Assembly: GCF_003675895.1 (NCBI RefSeq)
Contig: NZ_ML014797.1
Location: 1 to 33,598 of the forward strand
Length of the DNA stretch: 33,598 nucleotides
From: Parashewanella curva
GTDB lineage: Bacteria > Pseudomonadota > Gammaproteobacteria > Enterobacterales > Shewanellaceae
Reading direction: 5' to 3'
Shown here: positions 1 through 9,029 of the stretch, one piece after another
Layout of the letters: every line of letters starts with the position of its first letter
How positions within the stretch are numbered: position 1 is the first letter of the stretch
The notes under the pieces: generated by a model
What the model saw: the letters and a program-made list of their open reading frames with translations, nothing else
Told to the model about the DNA's origin: nothing
Databases searched by the model: none
Translations under genes and position numbers: made by a program

Positions 1-356
1 AGTGAAAGTTCAAGCCCTTTTTCTGCTTTACCGATGGCACCATGAAAGAATTTGGCTAGGCCTTCGGTATGTTTGCCGCTTTTCTTCATAAAGCTAGCAT
101 CCATAGCTGCAATGCATTTTGAATGCTTTGGAAGCTGCTGAAAAATCAGGATTTCATTAAAGACAAGAAAGTCGAAAACCCTGTGATACCAGCGAGCGAA
201 TCGCTTTTCACTTGAATTACAATATCGGCTCATATTACGAAAGTTAGCCTTACCTTGAACAATAATGAGCATTGAAAGTAGCAAGGCTATAAATGATTTT
301 TGTGGTTTTTTAAAGCTGGACATTTGGCTTAAAACCGAATTTACTAGAGCAATCAT
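1..356 (-). CDS. IS4-like DDE transposase, 5' part only (runs off window)
   Basis: This is a minus-strand open frame that continues past base 1. Read from ATG at 354-356 it includes the stretch MDASFMKKSGKHTEG and then FFHGAIGKAEKGLELS. These resemble the first-Asp (DDE) region of a family of IS4-type transposases (MDASF..KSGK.T.GL..F..G...KAEKGLE), recognised from memory. The first catalytic Asp would be the D of MDAS. An in-frame TGA lies about 50 bases upstream of the ATG, and a GTG at 372-374 is an alternative start. The rest of the catalytic domain lies outside the window, so intactness cannot be judged. The insertion-sequence end is the palindrome at 439-480. Confidence 0.72.
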   Translation of the reverse strand, partial: MIALVNSVLSQMSSFKKPQKSFIALLLSMLIIVQGKANFRNMSRYCNSSEKRFARWYHRVFDFLVFNEILIFQQLPKHSKCIAAMDASFMKKSGKHTEGLAKFFHGAIGKAEKGLELS

Positions 357-438
357 GAGCGGTGGTTTCACGAATGTTTTTGCAAACTTTATTCTCGCAA
401 ACCCTGCTCATGATTCCGAGTTATTAAGCTCGGTTCTC

Positions 439-480
439 AAAAACTGTCTGAACTATTGATCAATACTTCGGACAGTTTTT
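439..480. repeat. Palindromic insertion-sequence end
   Basis: AAAAACTGTC (439-448) is the exact reverse complement of GACAGTTTTT (471-480). Between them is the 12-base palindrome TATTGATCAATA (454-465). It lies just upstream of the transposase start, where the terminal inverted repeat of that element should be. Each half reads outward as CTGTCYGAA.TATTGATC, as if two element ends were abutted. As RNA it would also form a hairpin ending in T residues. Confidence 0.55.
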
Positions 481-581
481 GATTGGTCGTGCCTCAATAT
501 TTAGTAAGTCATTGAATTTTAATGAATCTGTGTTTTCAGATTCAATTTATAAAATTTTGTAAATTCAATTACTTATAAAAA

Positions 582-601
582 GTGTCCGAACCATTGTTGA
601 T
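582..601 (+). repeat. Possible third copy of the IS end
   Basis: GTGTCCGAACCATTGTTGAT resembles the CTGTCYGAA.TATTGATC end sequences at 439-480, read in the plus direction. It may be a leftover of an earlier insertion or excision between the element and the nap promoter. The match is imperfect and by eye only. Confidence 0.3.
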
Positions 602-634
602 TATACTTATAAGAAATTAATTTATAGGTTGTTG

Positions 635-650
635 TGTGACCAAGCTCACA
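635..650 (+). promoter_or_regulatory. CRP-type operator upstream of napE
   Basis: TGTGACCAAGCTCACA matches the CRP consensus TGTGA-N6-TCACA in both half-sites. It is centred at 642.5, about 178 bases before the napE start. A weak -10-like CATACC at 670-675 would place the operator near -41, a class II activation position (inference). In Shewanella, CRP rather than FNR is known as the main activator of anaerobic respiratory genes, so this site is a good candidate for control of the whole nap operon. The FNR consensus (TTGAT-N4-ATCAA) is not matched. Confidence 0.75.
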
Positions 651-820
651 TCATTTTTCATAAAAAAATCATACCGTTTTCTCACCAACTGTATTTCCAA
701 ATACGTTTCAAGCTAATCCGTTTTACTCTTTTCTTATTATTTTCTCATGGACGAACTTACCACTGAGCGGCATAAATCGCGTTGTTGGAACTTAAATCGA
801 CCAAATTTAGAGGAGGGGAC

Positions 821-979
821 ATGGGGAATGATTCAAGTGACGATAAAAAGTCTGAATTTCGGGTTTTTATCTTTCTTACCGTGTTTCTTGCACCACTGTT
901 ATCGATAGCAATTGTTGGAGGCTATGGCTTCCTAATTTGGATGAGCCAGATTATTTTCACTGGCCCGCCAACAAGTTAA
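821..979 (+). CDS. napE: NapE, small membrane protein of periplasmic nitrate reductase operon
   Basis: 52 residues: a charged N-terminus (DSSDDKKSEFR), one long transmembrane helix, and the segment IVGGYGFLIWMSQ followed by GPP near the end. These are typical of NapE, a single-pass inner-membrane protein of unclear function found at the head of some nap operons. ATG at 821 is chosen because AGGAGGGG lies at 811-818. An upstream in-frame TTG at 782 has no such site. First gene of napEDABC, downstream of the CRP site. The napE-first order without napF, napG or napH matches the NAP-alpha clusters described in Shewanella. Confidence 0.85.
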   Translation: MGNDSSDDKKSEFRVFIFLTVFLAPLLSIAIVGGYGFLIWMSQIIFTGPPTS

Positions 980-1030
980 AACTTCAAAAAAATAGCAATA
1001 ATTCAAAAACAATAAATATTGAGTGAATAA

Positions 1031-1288
1031 ATGAGCATAGAACTTCATGTTTGTAGTTTAGTGGTTCAAGTCAAACCAGAAAAAATGCCAGATGTAAGGC
1101 AAGCAATAATGGTGATGAAAGATACTGAGCTATCGGTGAATAATGAGATCAAATTGGTAGTGGTAATTGAAGGAGAAAGACGTAAACAAGTGATGGAGCG
1201 CGTTGATGAAATTAATGCCATTCCCGGAGTGATTTCTACCTCAGTCGTTTACCAGCAAAGTGAAGTGCTTGAAGAGGACGAGATATGA
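1031..1288 (+). CDS. napD: NapD, NapA-specific Tat-signal chaperone
   Basis: 85 residues with the NapD pattern: an N-terminal strand [14 protein letters not shown], a helix, and a second beta-alpha-beta half with [16 protein letters not shown]. NapD is a ferredoxin-fold cytoplasmic chaperone that binds the twin-arginine signal of NapA and holds back export until the Mo-bis-MGD cofactor and 4Fe-4S cluster are loaded. Its stop codon overlaps the napA start (ATGA, 1285-1288), which points to translational coupling between chaperone and client. The C-terminus is acidic (EVLEEDEI). Confidence 0.92.
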   Translation: MSIELHVCSLVVQVKPEKMPDVRQAIMVMKDTELSVNNEIKLVVVIEGERRKQVMERVDEINAIPGVISTSVVYQQSEVLEEDEI

Positions 1289-3777
1289 AAATGAATCGAC
1301 GTGAGTTTATCAAGGCCAATGCCGTCATCGCTGCTGCTGGCGCTGCGGGGTTAGCTCTCCCAACAAAGGCAAGTAATCTCATAACAAGCTCCGAATTTAC
1401 CAAACTTGAATGGAACAAAGCTCCATGCCGCTTTTGTGGTACAGGTTGTTCGGTCATGGTTGCCCGTAAAGAAGGACGCATAGTGGCAACACAAGGTGAT
1501 CCTGACTGTGAAGTAAACCGAGGCTTGACCTGCATTAAAGGCTACTTCTTATCAAAAATCATGTATGGCGAAGATCGTTTGAAGACACCCATGCTTCGCA
1601 TGACCAACGGCAAGTTCGATAAAAACGGTGATTTTACGCCAATATCTTGGGATAAAGCTTTCGATATTATGGCTGAGAAGTGGAAAGCCACAATTAAGAA
1701 AAAAGGTCCTACTGCGATTGGTATGTTTGGCTCAGGCCAATGGACGGTATGGGAAGGTTATGCGGCTTCCAAATTGATGAAAGCTGGTTTCGGCTCAAAC
1801 AATATTGATCCTAATGCTCGACATTGTATGGCTTCAGCAGTGGGCGGGTTTATGCGTACCTTTGGTATTGATGAACCTATGGGTTGCTATAACGATATGG
1901 AAGAAGCCGACAAGTTTGTGCTGTGGGGCTCTAACATGGCGGAAATGCACCCCATTTTATGGACTAGGGTAACGGATCGGAGGTTAAGTGCTCCTCATGT
2001 TCGAGTTGCAGTATTGTCAACTTATCGGCATAGATCCTTTGATTTAGCTGACTTGCCAATCATTTTTACCCCTCAAGCCGATTTAGCCGTTCTCAATTAC
2101 ATTGCTAATTACATCATTCAAAATAACGCTGTTAATTGGGATTTTGTGAAAAAACACGTTAATTTCCGTAAGGGTATGACTGACATCGGTTACGGCTTGC
2201 GACCAACTCATCCGCTACAACAGCAAGCGCAAAATGCCGATAAAGCAGGCGCATCTTCTCCATCCAGTTTTGAAGAATTTAAAAAATTTGTAGCTGAATA
2301 TGATATTGATAAAGCCCATGAAATCTCAGCTGTACCAAAGCATAAATTACTAGAACTCGCCAAATGGTATGCCGATCCTGAAACCAGAATCACGTCATTT
2401 TGGACAATGGGAGCCAATCAACATACTCGTGGCGTGTGGTGTAATAACCTTCTCTATAATATTCATTTGCTTACAGGGAAAATTGCGACTCCGGGCTGCA
2501 GCCCATTTTCACTCACGGGCCAGCCTTCTGCCTGTGGCACAGCAAGAGAGGTTGGTACTTTCTCTCATCGTTTACCCGCAGATATGGTGGTGGCGAATCC
2601 TAAACACCGAGCAATAACTGAAAAAATTTGGAAGATCCCAAGTGGAATCATTCCACCAAAACCGGGTTATCACGCCGTTCTGCAAAATCGGAAATTAAAA
2701 GATGGTGAACTGAATTGTTACTGGGTGCAAGTAAACAACAATATGCAAGCCGCACCGAATATGAATGAAGAAGGCTTACCCGGTTATCGCAACCCAGAAA
2801 ACTTTATTGTGGTATCTGATCCTTATCCTACTGTAACGACACAAGCCGCTGACTTAGTACTCCCAACAGCAATGTGGGTAGAAAAAGAGGGGGCTTATGG
2901 TAATGCCGAGCGTCGAACCCAGTTCTGGTACCAAATGGTGCAGGCGCCCGGAGAATCTAAATCGGACTTATGGCAGTTAGTTGAGTTTTCAAAACGATTC
3001 ATCACTGATGAAGTTTGGCCAAAAGAAGTGTTGGATGCCAACCCAAGCTATAAAGGTAAAACACTCTTTGACGTGTTATATAAAAACGGTCAGGTGGATA
3101 AATTCCCGTTATCTGATCGTGCTGAAGGCTATGACAATCAAGAATCTGAAGCGTTTGGTTTTTACATTCAAAAAGGGCTGTTTGAAGAATATGCCACATT
3201 CGGTCGAGGCCATGGCCATGACTTGGCACCGTTTGATGATTACCATGAAGCCCATGGTCTTCGTTGGCCTGTGGTTGATGGTAAAGAAACCTTATGGCGT
3301 TTTAAAAAAGGCTCAGATCCTTATGCAAAACGAGCAGAATGGGACTTTTATGGCAAGCCTGATGGTAAAGCGATAATTTTTGCACTGCCTTATGAGCCAC
3401 CTGCGGAGTCACCTGATGCTGATTACGACTTATGGTTGTGTACAGGTCGTGTATTAGAACATTGGCACTCAGGTTCGATGACACAACGTGTACCAGAGCT
3501 CTATAAAGCCTTCCCAAATGCAGTGTGTTATATGCATCCCGTAGATGCTAAGAAGCGAGGATTAAGGCGAGGAGATGAAGTTATTGTGCAGTCTCGTCGA
3601 GGTGAAACAAAGACTCGAGTTGAAACTCGCGGTCGAAATAAACCTCCTGAAGGTTTAGTTTATGTACCTTGGTTTGACGCAAGCCAGTTGATTAACAAAG
3701 TCACACTAGATGCCACTGATCCCATATCCAAACAAACTGACTTTAAAAAATGCGCAGTTAAAGTAATTAAGGCGTGA
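1285..3777 (+). CDS. napA: NapA, periplasmic nitrate reductase catalytic subunit
   Basis: 830 residues, close to E. coli NapA (828). It reduces nitrate to nitrite in the periplasm. The Tat signal is NRREFIKA (residues 4-11) followed by an Ala-rich stretch. The 4Fe-4S ligands are C48, C51, C55 and C83 (CRFCGTGC...C). The molybdenum ligand is C181 in NARHCMAS, the same number as in E. coli. The molybdopterin-binding part carries [12 protein letters not shown] and [17 protein letters not shown]. The C-terminal cap holds [14 protein letters not shown] and ends [19 protein letters not shown], so the protein looks intact. The 1285 start gives MKMNRREF, which lines up with E. coli MKLSRRSF, so it is preferred over ATG 1291. 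It is coupled to napD by an ATGA overlap, and napB follows within 12 bases. Confidence 0.98.
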   Translation: MKMNRREFIKANAVIAAAGAAGLALPTKASNLITSSEFTKLEWNKAPCRFCGTGCSVMVARKEGRIVATQGDPDCEVNRGLTCIKGYFLSKIMYGEDRLKTPMLRMTNGKFDKNGDFTPISWDKAFDIMAEKWKATIKKKGPTAIGMFGSGQWTVWEGYAASKLMKAGFGSNNIDPNARHCMASAVGGFMRTFGIDEPMGCYNDMEEADKFVLWGSNMAEMHPILWTRVTDRRLSAPHVRVAVLSTYRHRSFDLADLPIIFTPQADLAVLNYIANYIIQNNAVNWDFVKKHVNFRKGMTDIGYGLRPTHPLQQQAQNADKAGASSPSSFEEFKKFVAEYDIDKAHEISAVPKHKLLELAKWYADPETRITSFWTMGANQHTRGVWCNNLLYNIHLLTGKIATPGCSPFSLTGQPSACGTAREVGTFSHRLPADMVVANPKHRAITEKIWKIPSGIIPPKPGYHAVLQNRKLKDGELNCYWVQVNNNMQAAPNMNEEGLPGYRNPENFIVVSDPYPTVTTQAADLVLPTAMWVEKEGAYGNAERRTQFWYQMVQAPGESKSDLWQLVEFSKRFITDEVWPKEVLDANPSYKGKTLFDVLYKNGQVDKFPLSDRAEGYDNQESEAFGFYIQKGLFEEYATFGRGHGHDLAPFDDYHEAHGLRWPVVDGKETLWRFKKGSDPYAKRAEWDFYGKPDGKAIIFALPYEPPAESPDADYDLWLCTGRVLEHWHSGSMTQRVPELYKAFPNAVCYMHPVDAKKRGLRRGDEVIVQSRRGETKTRVETRGRNKPPEGLVYVPWFDASQLINKVTLDATDPISKQTDFKKCAVKVIKA

Positions 3778-3788
3778 GGAGCAAGGTC

Positions 3789-4289
3789 ATGAAAACATCG
3801 AAAAAATCTTTTGCAAAGATTACGGCTCTTCTTATGTTGACTGGAACTGCATTTATCGCGGTTGGTGCAGTAGCCGAAAAAACCATTCGTGGTGATCATT
3901 TTGCCACATTACGTCATGCACCATTAAACACAGAACCTACTCCTCCACCTTTAACCAATGAGAAAGAGCATCATGGTAGCTTGGCGCGAAATTACCCTGC
4001 ACAAGCTCCTATCATCCCGCATCAAGCACATAAGTATCAAATTAATAGAAAGGTGAATCAATGCTTAAGTTGTCATGATCGAAGCCGTGTTCATGAATCT
4101 AAAGCGCCAATGATAGCCATTTCCCACTACTTAACTCGTAATAATCACTTTTTAGCCCAAGTATCACCGCGTCGATATTTTTGTACTCAATGCCACGTAT
4201 CTCAAGAAAGCTCGACTCCGTTAGTGAAAAACACATTCGTTGATGTTGATAAGTTGGTTGAAGCATCAGCCAATAAAAAACAGCATTAG
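3789..4289 (+). CDS. napB: NapB, diheme c-type cytochrome subunit of nitrate reductase
   Basis: 166 residues. The N-terminal signal peptide (KKSFAK then a hydrophobic run to about residue 28) sends it to the periplasm. Two heme c sites are seen: CLSCH (92-96) and CTQCH (132-136), with conserved-looking distal histidines (HQAH near 78-81, [12 protein letters not shown] near 111-122). NapB receives electrons from NapC and hands them to the NapA iron-sulfur cluster. The start at 3789 is chosen over the in-frame GTG at 3774 because GAGGA (3776-3780) is well spaced from it and the signal peptide then begins MKTSKK. The GTG overlaps the napA stop codon. Confidence 0.95.
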   Translation: MKTSKKSFAKITALLMLTGTAFIAVGAVAEKTIRGDHFATLRHAPLNTEPTPPPLTNEKEHHGSLARNYPAQAPIIPHQAHKYQINRKVNQCLSCHDRSRVHESKAPMIAISHYLTRNNHFLAQVSPRRYFCTQCHVSQESSTPLVKNTFVDVDKLVEASANKKQH

Positions 4290-4297
4290 GAGGTCGT

Positions 4298-4885
4298 ATG
4301 ATTGAAATACTTAAGAAGGCTTGGCGGATTTTATGCAAACCAAGTGTTCATTACAGTTTAGGCTTTCTAACAGTAGGTGGGTTTGTCGCGGGTATTATAT
4401 TCTGGGGTGGTTTTAATACTGCACTAGAAGCAACCAATACAGAGAAATTTTGTATCAGCTGCCATGAGATGCGAGATAACGTTTATCAAGAGTTAAAAAC
4501 CACGATTCACTTTACCAACAGAAGTGGGGTGAGGGCGACCTGCCCAGATTGTCATGTGCCCCATAAATGGACTAATAAAATTGCCCGTAAAATGCAGGCT
4601 TCAAAAGAAGTGTGGGGAAAAATTTTTGGTACCATTAATACCAGAGAAAAATTTGAAGCTCACAGAAGAGAATTGGCAGAACATGAGTGGGCGCGACTTA
4701 AAGCGAATGACTCTTTAGAATGCCGAAATTGCCATAACTTCAATTATATGGATTTCACCCGCCAGTCTCCAAGGGCGGCAAGAGCTCATTCAACAGCGCT
4801 TGCTAGCGGTGAAAAAACCTGCATTGATTGTCATAAAGGCATTGCTCATCATTTGCCAGATATGAAAGGGGTGAAAGGGTTTTAA
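4298..4885 (+). CDS. napC: NapC, membrane tetraheme quinol dehydrogenase
   Basis: 195 residues of the NapC/NirT family. One N-terminal transmembrane anchor (about 19-40) is followed by a periplasmic domain with four CXXCH heme sites: CISCH 52-56, CPDCH 82-86, CRNCH 142-146 and CIDCH 175-179. The first is in the family context FCISCHEM. It oxidises membrane quinol and reduces NapB. AGGAGG at 4288-4293, overlapping the napB stop codon, fixes the start. Last gene of the operon, with a terminator 14 bases downstream. No napGH quinol dehydrogenase is present, so NapC (or CymA encoded elsewhere) must supply electrons. Confidence 0.96.
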   Translation: MIEILKKAWRILCKPSVHYSLGFLTVGGFVAGIIFWGGFNTALEATNTEKFCISCHEMRDNVYQELKTTIHFTNRSGVRATCPDCHVPHKWTNKIARKMQASKEVWGKIFGTINTREKFEAHRRELAEHEWARLKANDSLECRNCHNFNYMDFTRQSPRAARAHSTALASGEKTCIDCHKGIAHHLPDMKGVKGF

Positions 4886-4898
4886 CAATTTTGATAGT

Positions 4899-4927
4899 AA
4901 AAAAGGCTGTTTATTAGCAGCCTTTTT
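4899..4927 (+). terminator. Rho-independent terminator of nap operon
   Basis: GGCTG (4905-4909), 8-base loop, CAGCC (4918-4922), flanked by an A-run (4899-4904) and a T-run (4923-4927) that extend the stem. It sits 14 bases after the napC stop. Confidence 0.85.
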
Positions 4928-5034
4928 ATAACCATTTTATACTATTTAATTCTAATTTAATCTTTAGATTTTGAGTTGTTATATGATGAAATGATTGGTC
5001 TTAAGCTCTTAATTTAAATGGGATTAATATAAAT

Positions 5035-5781
5035 ATGGCGGTAAAAGCTCCAAGTTTAACTGTGTTACTTGATTTTAACCAAGGAACAAAGAAATTTTCA
5101 ATAACAGCCGAACAATACCAGGAGCTACAAGCTAAAGTTCCTAAACAGAAAGGTGGTTCAGAAATAATTTATGTTGGTTCTGGTGGCACTTTTCAAGTAA
5201 CGTTTGTTGGTTCTCGGAACAAGCAGTATGAATTTTTGGAACAAGTCCCCAAGACACAAAAAAATAACAGTGCACCTGAGTATAAATACAAAAAAACCGG
5301 TAAGTCTAATAGTTTGCAAGCTGAATTTCTTAAAGCTTTAGCAAGCCCGCCAGAGCAACCAACTCATTTGACTCTTTTAAATAAATCTAGACCTCCTTCT
5401 CTTGTCTCAAGTGCAAGTTATGGCAGTTTAGCTGATGCTGAAAAAAGTGGAACTGAAACGCCTAGCAGCCGAAAATCATCACCAATGTCTTCAGATGAAG
5501 AAACTACCCCGTTAGGGCCCAGAACTTTTACTATGATTAACGAAGCTAAAGGTCATGGCATACCTACTGCAATTAGCTTTGGACATGGAGCCTCTAAAAC
5601 CGATAATGATTCTGGCATTGAGATCAGAGTATCAGATGCTGATAGTAATACTTCACTTCCTCGCGAAAGAACTGATAGTGAGAGGAAAGTGGCTAAGGGC
5701 TGGAGAAAAGCTGGAGTTGCAAATATTGACTTTTCTAAAGTTCAATTGAGAAAAACAGAAAATGGGGGCAAGAAAAGCTAG
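5035..5781 (+). CDS. Orphan protein with Ser-rich central region
   Basis: 248 residues, family not recognised. Residues 1-75 look like a small ordered domain (LTVLLDFNQGTKKFSI, then GGTFQVTFVGSRNKQYEF, suggesting beta strands). From about 105 to 220 it is low-complexity, rich in Ser, Thr, Pro and charged residues (SSRKSSPMSSDEETT; DNDSGIEI), hence probably disordered. The C-terminus is basic. There is no signal peptide or transmembrane segment. The ribosome site before ATG 5035 is weak. It stands alone between the nap terminator and the methyltransferase gene. An ordered N-terminal domain with a disordered tail would fit a secreted or regulatory protein, but nothing in the sequence proves either. 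Confidence 0.6.
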   Translation: MAVKAPSLTVLLDFNQGTKKFSITAEQYQELQAKVPKQKGGSEIIYVGSGGTFQVTFVGSRNKQYEFLEQVPKTQKNNSAPEYKYKKTGKSNSLQAEFLKALASPPEQPTHLTLLNKSRPPSLVSSASYGSLADAEKSGTETPSSRKSSPMSSDEETTPLGPRTFTMINEAKGHGIPTAISFGHGASKTDNDSGIEIRVSDADSNTSLPRERTDSERKVAKGWRKAGVANIDFSKVQLRKTENGGKKS

Positions 5782-5867
5782 CTACAAGTTATAGAGTACT
5801 GGATTTTTAGGGGCAAACTCCCTATGATCCGCACCTCTCTATAATTCTCAGTTTGGCTGTAGTGATC

Positions 5868-7088
5868 ATGCTCAAAACTTCATTAAATGTTAAGTCTTCT
5901 CAGCTCGTAGTTAACGTGCTTAAATTGGTTCTTGAGCAAGGTAAACCGCTAGACAGAGGCTACTCCATTAGTTTTTCTGGGGTAAAACTTAAGCCAGAAG
6001 AGCAAGCAAGAATCACTCAAGTGGTTGGTGATTTGATGCGCCGCTTAAACCTTTACTGCTACCTTGCCAATATCCAACTTCAAGATGCAGCGAAAAACGC
6101 TGAACTTCTGATTGTCCTCTGGCACGAGTTTAATGGATTGAACTCTGGTAAGTTACCTAAGGCAAGTCAATTTAAACGTTCTGAATATCAGCATTTGTTG
6201 ACCAAAGCCAAAAAAGATGAAGTGTTGTGGGATGGTTGTCCAGAGTGGTTAGAAAAAATAGGCACAGAGCAGTTGGGCAAAGCATGGCAGGCTGAACGTA
6301 AAGCTTTACTGCAACCAGCGAAACGATACTTGAGAGCAAATCAGTTAAAAACGACTCGTGATGAACTTAAAAAATCCTTGAGCAAAGAAGGCATAGAAAC
6401 CCGAGTGGTAAAGGGCGTCGATAGTGCGCTTGAGGTCACCTCAAACTCACCATTATTTAAAAGCAAAGCCTTTAAAGCTGGATTATTTGAACAGCAAGAT
6501 GCTGGCTCACAATTGGTCGCCGGGGCGGTTGATGCCAAACCGGGAATGAGAGTGGTGGATGCATGTGCAGGCGCTGGTGGTAAAACGCTTCATCTTGCTG
6601 GACAAATGCAAGGTAAAGGGCGTTTGCTGGCAATGGACGTTGAACAATGGAAACTGGATGCGTTGAAGGACAGAGCCAAGCGTGCAGGTGCCCATAATGT
6701 CGAAACCCGTATCATTGCCAGCTCAAAAACCATTAAACGCCTTAAGCTTACTGCTGATAGAGTGTTATTAGATGTGCCTTGTTCTGGTTTAGGAGTATTA
6801 AAACGTAACCCTGATTCAAAGTGGCGTGACACGTCTGAACGCTTACCTGTATTGGTTAAACTTCAAGAAGACATTCTGCAAAGTTACAGCCGTATGGTAA
6901 AAGTAGGTGGTATGTTGGTTTACGCTACTTGTTCGATAATGCCCGAAGAAAATCGTCAGCAAGTGGATAAGTTTTTAGCTAATAACCCGCATTTTACATT
7001 TATTGAAGATGAAAACATTACACCTGCTAATACTGGGTTTGATGGGTTTTATCTAGCCAAAATGGAACGGATTTCAGAAGGGGCTTAA
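5868..7088 (+). CDS. RsmB/NOP-family RNA (cytosine-5) methyltransferase
   Basis: 406 residues. The C-terminal half is a SAM-dependent Rossmann methyltransferase. Motif I is DACAGAGGKT (from D231), the motif IV Cys is C305 in LDVPCSGLG, and the motif VI catalytic Cys is C355 in YATCS. These two cysteines are the pair used by RsmB/NOP m5C enzymes for release and for attack on cytosine C6. The N-terminal 200 residues are helical and match neither the NusB-like domain of RsmB nor a PUA domain clearly, so the exact RNA target is open (16S rRNA and tRNA are both possible). ATG 5868 is preferred over an in-frame TTG at 5853. Monocistronic, with an orphan gene converging from the right. Confidence 0.9.
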   Translation: MLKTSLNVKSSQLVVNVLKLVLEQGKPLDRGYSISFSGVKLKPEEQARITQVVGDLMRRLNLYCYLANIQLQDAAKNAELLIVLWHEFNGLNSGKLPKASQFKRSEYQHLLTKAKKDEVLWDGCPEWLEKIGTEQLGKAWQAERKALLQPAKRYLRANQLKTTRDELKKSLSKEGIETRVVKGVDSALEVTSNSPLFKSKAFKAGLFEQQDAGSQLVAGAVDAKPGMRVVDACAGAGGKTLHLAGQMQGKGRLLAMDVEQWKLDALKDRAKRAGAHNVETRIIASSKTIKRLKLTADRVLLDVPCSGLGVLKRNPDSKWRDTSERLPVLVKLQEDILQSYSRMVKVGGMLVYATCSIMPEENRQQVDKFLANNPHFTFIEDENITPANTGFDGFYLAKMERISEGA

Positions 7089-7146
7089 TCATATATGAGC
7101 CAAATGAAGTTCATCTCTTGCTGAATAGGTTACGCCTTTTGTATCT

Positions 7147-8703
7147 TCATTCGGTAACAACTACAAAGATATCGTTTGGTTGCAGAGGGTACATAGTGAT
7201 TGGGTTTAACCCCAAACCGTGATCCATCATTTGTTCTATCTGATTAAAATTGAACACTTGAGTTATTCTTGCTGCACCTTGTTGGTTGTTATGGATAACA
7301 AATGTTACTTTTTTACCTTGTGAAAGTGCGTTTAAATGCTCAATGATTGCGCTTTTTCTATGCTCCATTAACTCATCAATACAAGATAGATTGACTATTT
7401 GGGCTCGTATTGAATGCAACAGCTGAACAACGGTATCTGCATTTTTTGAGGCCGTTTTTTTGTATTGTTCTAACGCTTTGGGGATATTATTTTCAGTTTG
7501 TTGATAAAGGTGGTTGAGCTCGTGTGATATATCTATGGTTAATTCATTCTTTAATTGCTCTAAATGATTCATTTCAGTATTTGCCAGCATCAATAATTCT
7601 TGTTGGGCACTTTGTTTTTGTACTGGAAGCATAGATAGTAATTGTGATTTTGATTGTAGGTTTTCACGCAATGAAATCAGCTGAGTGTATAGTGAAGCTG
7701 CAGCCTCTAAATTAACTGGCTTACTCTTAATAAGTTGTTGAATTTGTTTTTTGAGTTCTTCCATTTTCTTTTCATAAACGGAAATTGAAAGGTCTTGTTC
7801 GAGGGATTGTTGAATCTGTTTTTCGAATATTTTTAACTTTGTTTTTAATTCCTCAATAGTATGATTTGCTCCTTTCTCGGCAAATTGCTGCACGTTTTCA
7901 GCAGAAGGTGTGGTAAAAGCATCTTTGCTATAAGGAGGCGGAGGTGTTGCTGTGACCATAAAGGGGGCAGTTGGAAAGCCTGTGAATTCTTCATTGTATG
8001 GCGGAAATAGGTCATTGATATCTGATTCAGGTGATTGAGGAACCTGTTCGGATAATTGAGCTTGTGGTGCATTAATCACTTCAGGCTTTGTTTCTTTTAT
8101 CGATTTTCTTGAAAGATGAATATCATGTTGTGCTATTAGCCAAAATGCCCATGCTTGAGCTTGACGGGAATTAATTTTTACTTCGAATTGCTTTAGTTCA
8201 GAGTCTTGAAAGGCTCTGTGTGCGGAGGTTAAAACGATTGCTTTCGTTGGAAATGATGAAGGTCTAGAAAGTGTTAGTTCTAACCCCTTGAAGTGAAAGT
8301 GTGATATGTCCGCATTACCCGATGCAAATACAGCAACCAAGTATTGATGAAGAGGATCTGAGAAGGATAATTTCTTAATTTTCTGTTTTTTTTCATCGAG
8401 GGGCGTTTTATTCTCGGTGACGATTTTGGATATTGACTTTAATACAACGAACCAACTTTTTAATTGAGGTGTATTGAGGGCTGAGGCTACTTCTTGAGCC
8501 TCTTTGAGAAAAAGCTCTCCACTTTTATCATCTTTCTGTTGTTTGACAGACCATGAACGCATCCCAGGCTTTAGAGCGTAGTGAGTCTGCTTAATTTCAA
8601 GAGTAAACTCGCGAGCAGAAGGATTTCTAAGATAAGCGCCTGCAATTTCAGTTAGGCATTTTGAATACGCTAAAGAAGGTTTTTCAGGACAAGCTGCAGC
8701 CAT
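7147..8703 (-). CDS. Coiled-coil orphan protein with PPPPY motif
   Basis: 518 residues from the ATG at 8703, chosen because AAGGAG lies at 8709-8714. A longer frame starts at 8730 without such a site. No family recognised. In the longer-frame numbering, residues 1-215 are a mixed alpha/beta region. A Pro-rich linker follows (about 220-275) with FPPY (242-245) and PPPPY (263-267), the latter fitting the PPxY WW-domain ligand pattern. A long Gln/Glu/Lys/Leu-rich coiled coil spans about 290-420. A C-terminal region ends in a probable strand (DIFVVVTE). There is no signal peptide or transmembrane segment. The N-terminus MAAA and its codons match those of the 1037-aa protein at 19856. Possibly a host-interaction protein, but this is speculation from the motif. 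Confidence 0.65.
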   Translation of the reverse strand: MAAACPEKPSLAYSKCLTEIAGAYLRNPSAREFTLEIKQTHYALKPGMRSWSVKQQKDDKSGELFLKEAQEVASALNTPQLKSWFVVLKSISKIVTENKTPLDEKKQKIKKLSFSDPLHQYLVAVFASGNADISHFHFKGLELTLSRPSSFPTKAIVLTSAHRAFQDSELKQFEVKINSRQAQAWAFWLIAQHDIHLSRKSIKETKPEVINAPQAQLSEQVPQSPESDINDLFPPYNEEFTGFPTAPFMVTATPPPPYSKDAFTTPSAENVQQFAEKGANHTIEELKTKLKIFEKQIQQSLEQDLSISVYEKKMEELKKQIQQLIKSKPVNLEAAASLYTQLISLRENLQSKSQLLSMLPVQKQSAQQELLMLANTEMNHLEQLKNELTIDISHELNHLYQQTENNIPKALEQYKKTASKNADTVVQLLHSIRAQIVNLSCIDELMEHRKSAIIEHLNALSQGKKVTFVIHNNQQGAARITQVFNFNQIEQMMDHGLGLNPITMYPLQPNDIFVVVTE

Positions 8704-8750
8704 AATGACTCCTTGAATTGAAAAGCTCAAATAACCAATTATTAGATATT

Positions 8751-9029
8751 TATACTCGTGATACTTGAAGATGCAGCAACTTTCAGGGCTTATTCAGCGT
8801 TGCATTATTCGAGGCGTGAAAGTGCAGAACTAGCGGGCTAATTCAAGCTTTCACAACAAAGAAGAATCAATGCTGAAAAGCCCACGTAGTGCGAGTTTAA
8901 TTGCCATTTATACTGCGTTACTTTCCTTTGTAATAGAATAACTATTACTACAGGTAAGTGCCTTGCCTAAATGACAATTAATCAATTAATTCTCGCTGAA
9001 ATCCTGCATCTTCAGGTATCACGAGTATA
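8751..9029. repeat. MITE-like element A (279 bp)
   Basis: 26-base terminal inverted repeats (8751-8776 and 9004-9029) differ at one base. They begin TATACTCGTGATAC and run to GAAGATGCAG. Both ends begin with TA, which would fit a TA target site. Inside, GGGCTTATTCAGC near 8787-8799 pairs with GCTGAAAAGCCC near 8872-8883 to form a hairpin. No coding frame was found inside. With the promoter region of ppiC it fills the 8704-9245 gap. After 9030 there is an AT-rich stretch with a TATAAT at 9081-9086. Confidence 0.75.

Noticed and set aside
265-459. 64-aa open frame on plus strand
   Set aside because: It lies antisense to the transposase gene and its inverted-repeat end, with no ribosome site or family features.
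2981-3376. 131-aa open frame inside napA
   Set aside because: Different frame of a highly conserved gene, with no ribosome site and a composition unlike a real protein.
5808-5825. Small TAGGG...CCCTA inverted repeat before the methyltransferase gene
   Set aside because: The five-base stem has no T-run. Although the ends look like element B, no further similarity follows.
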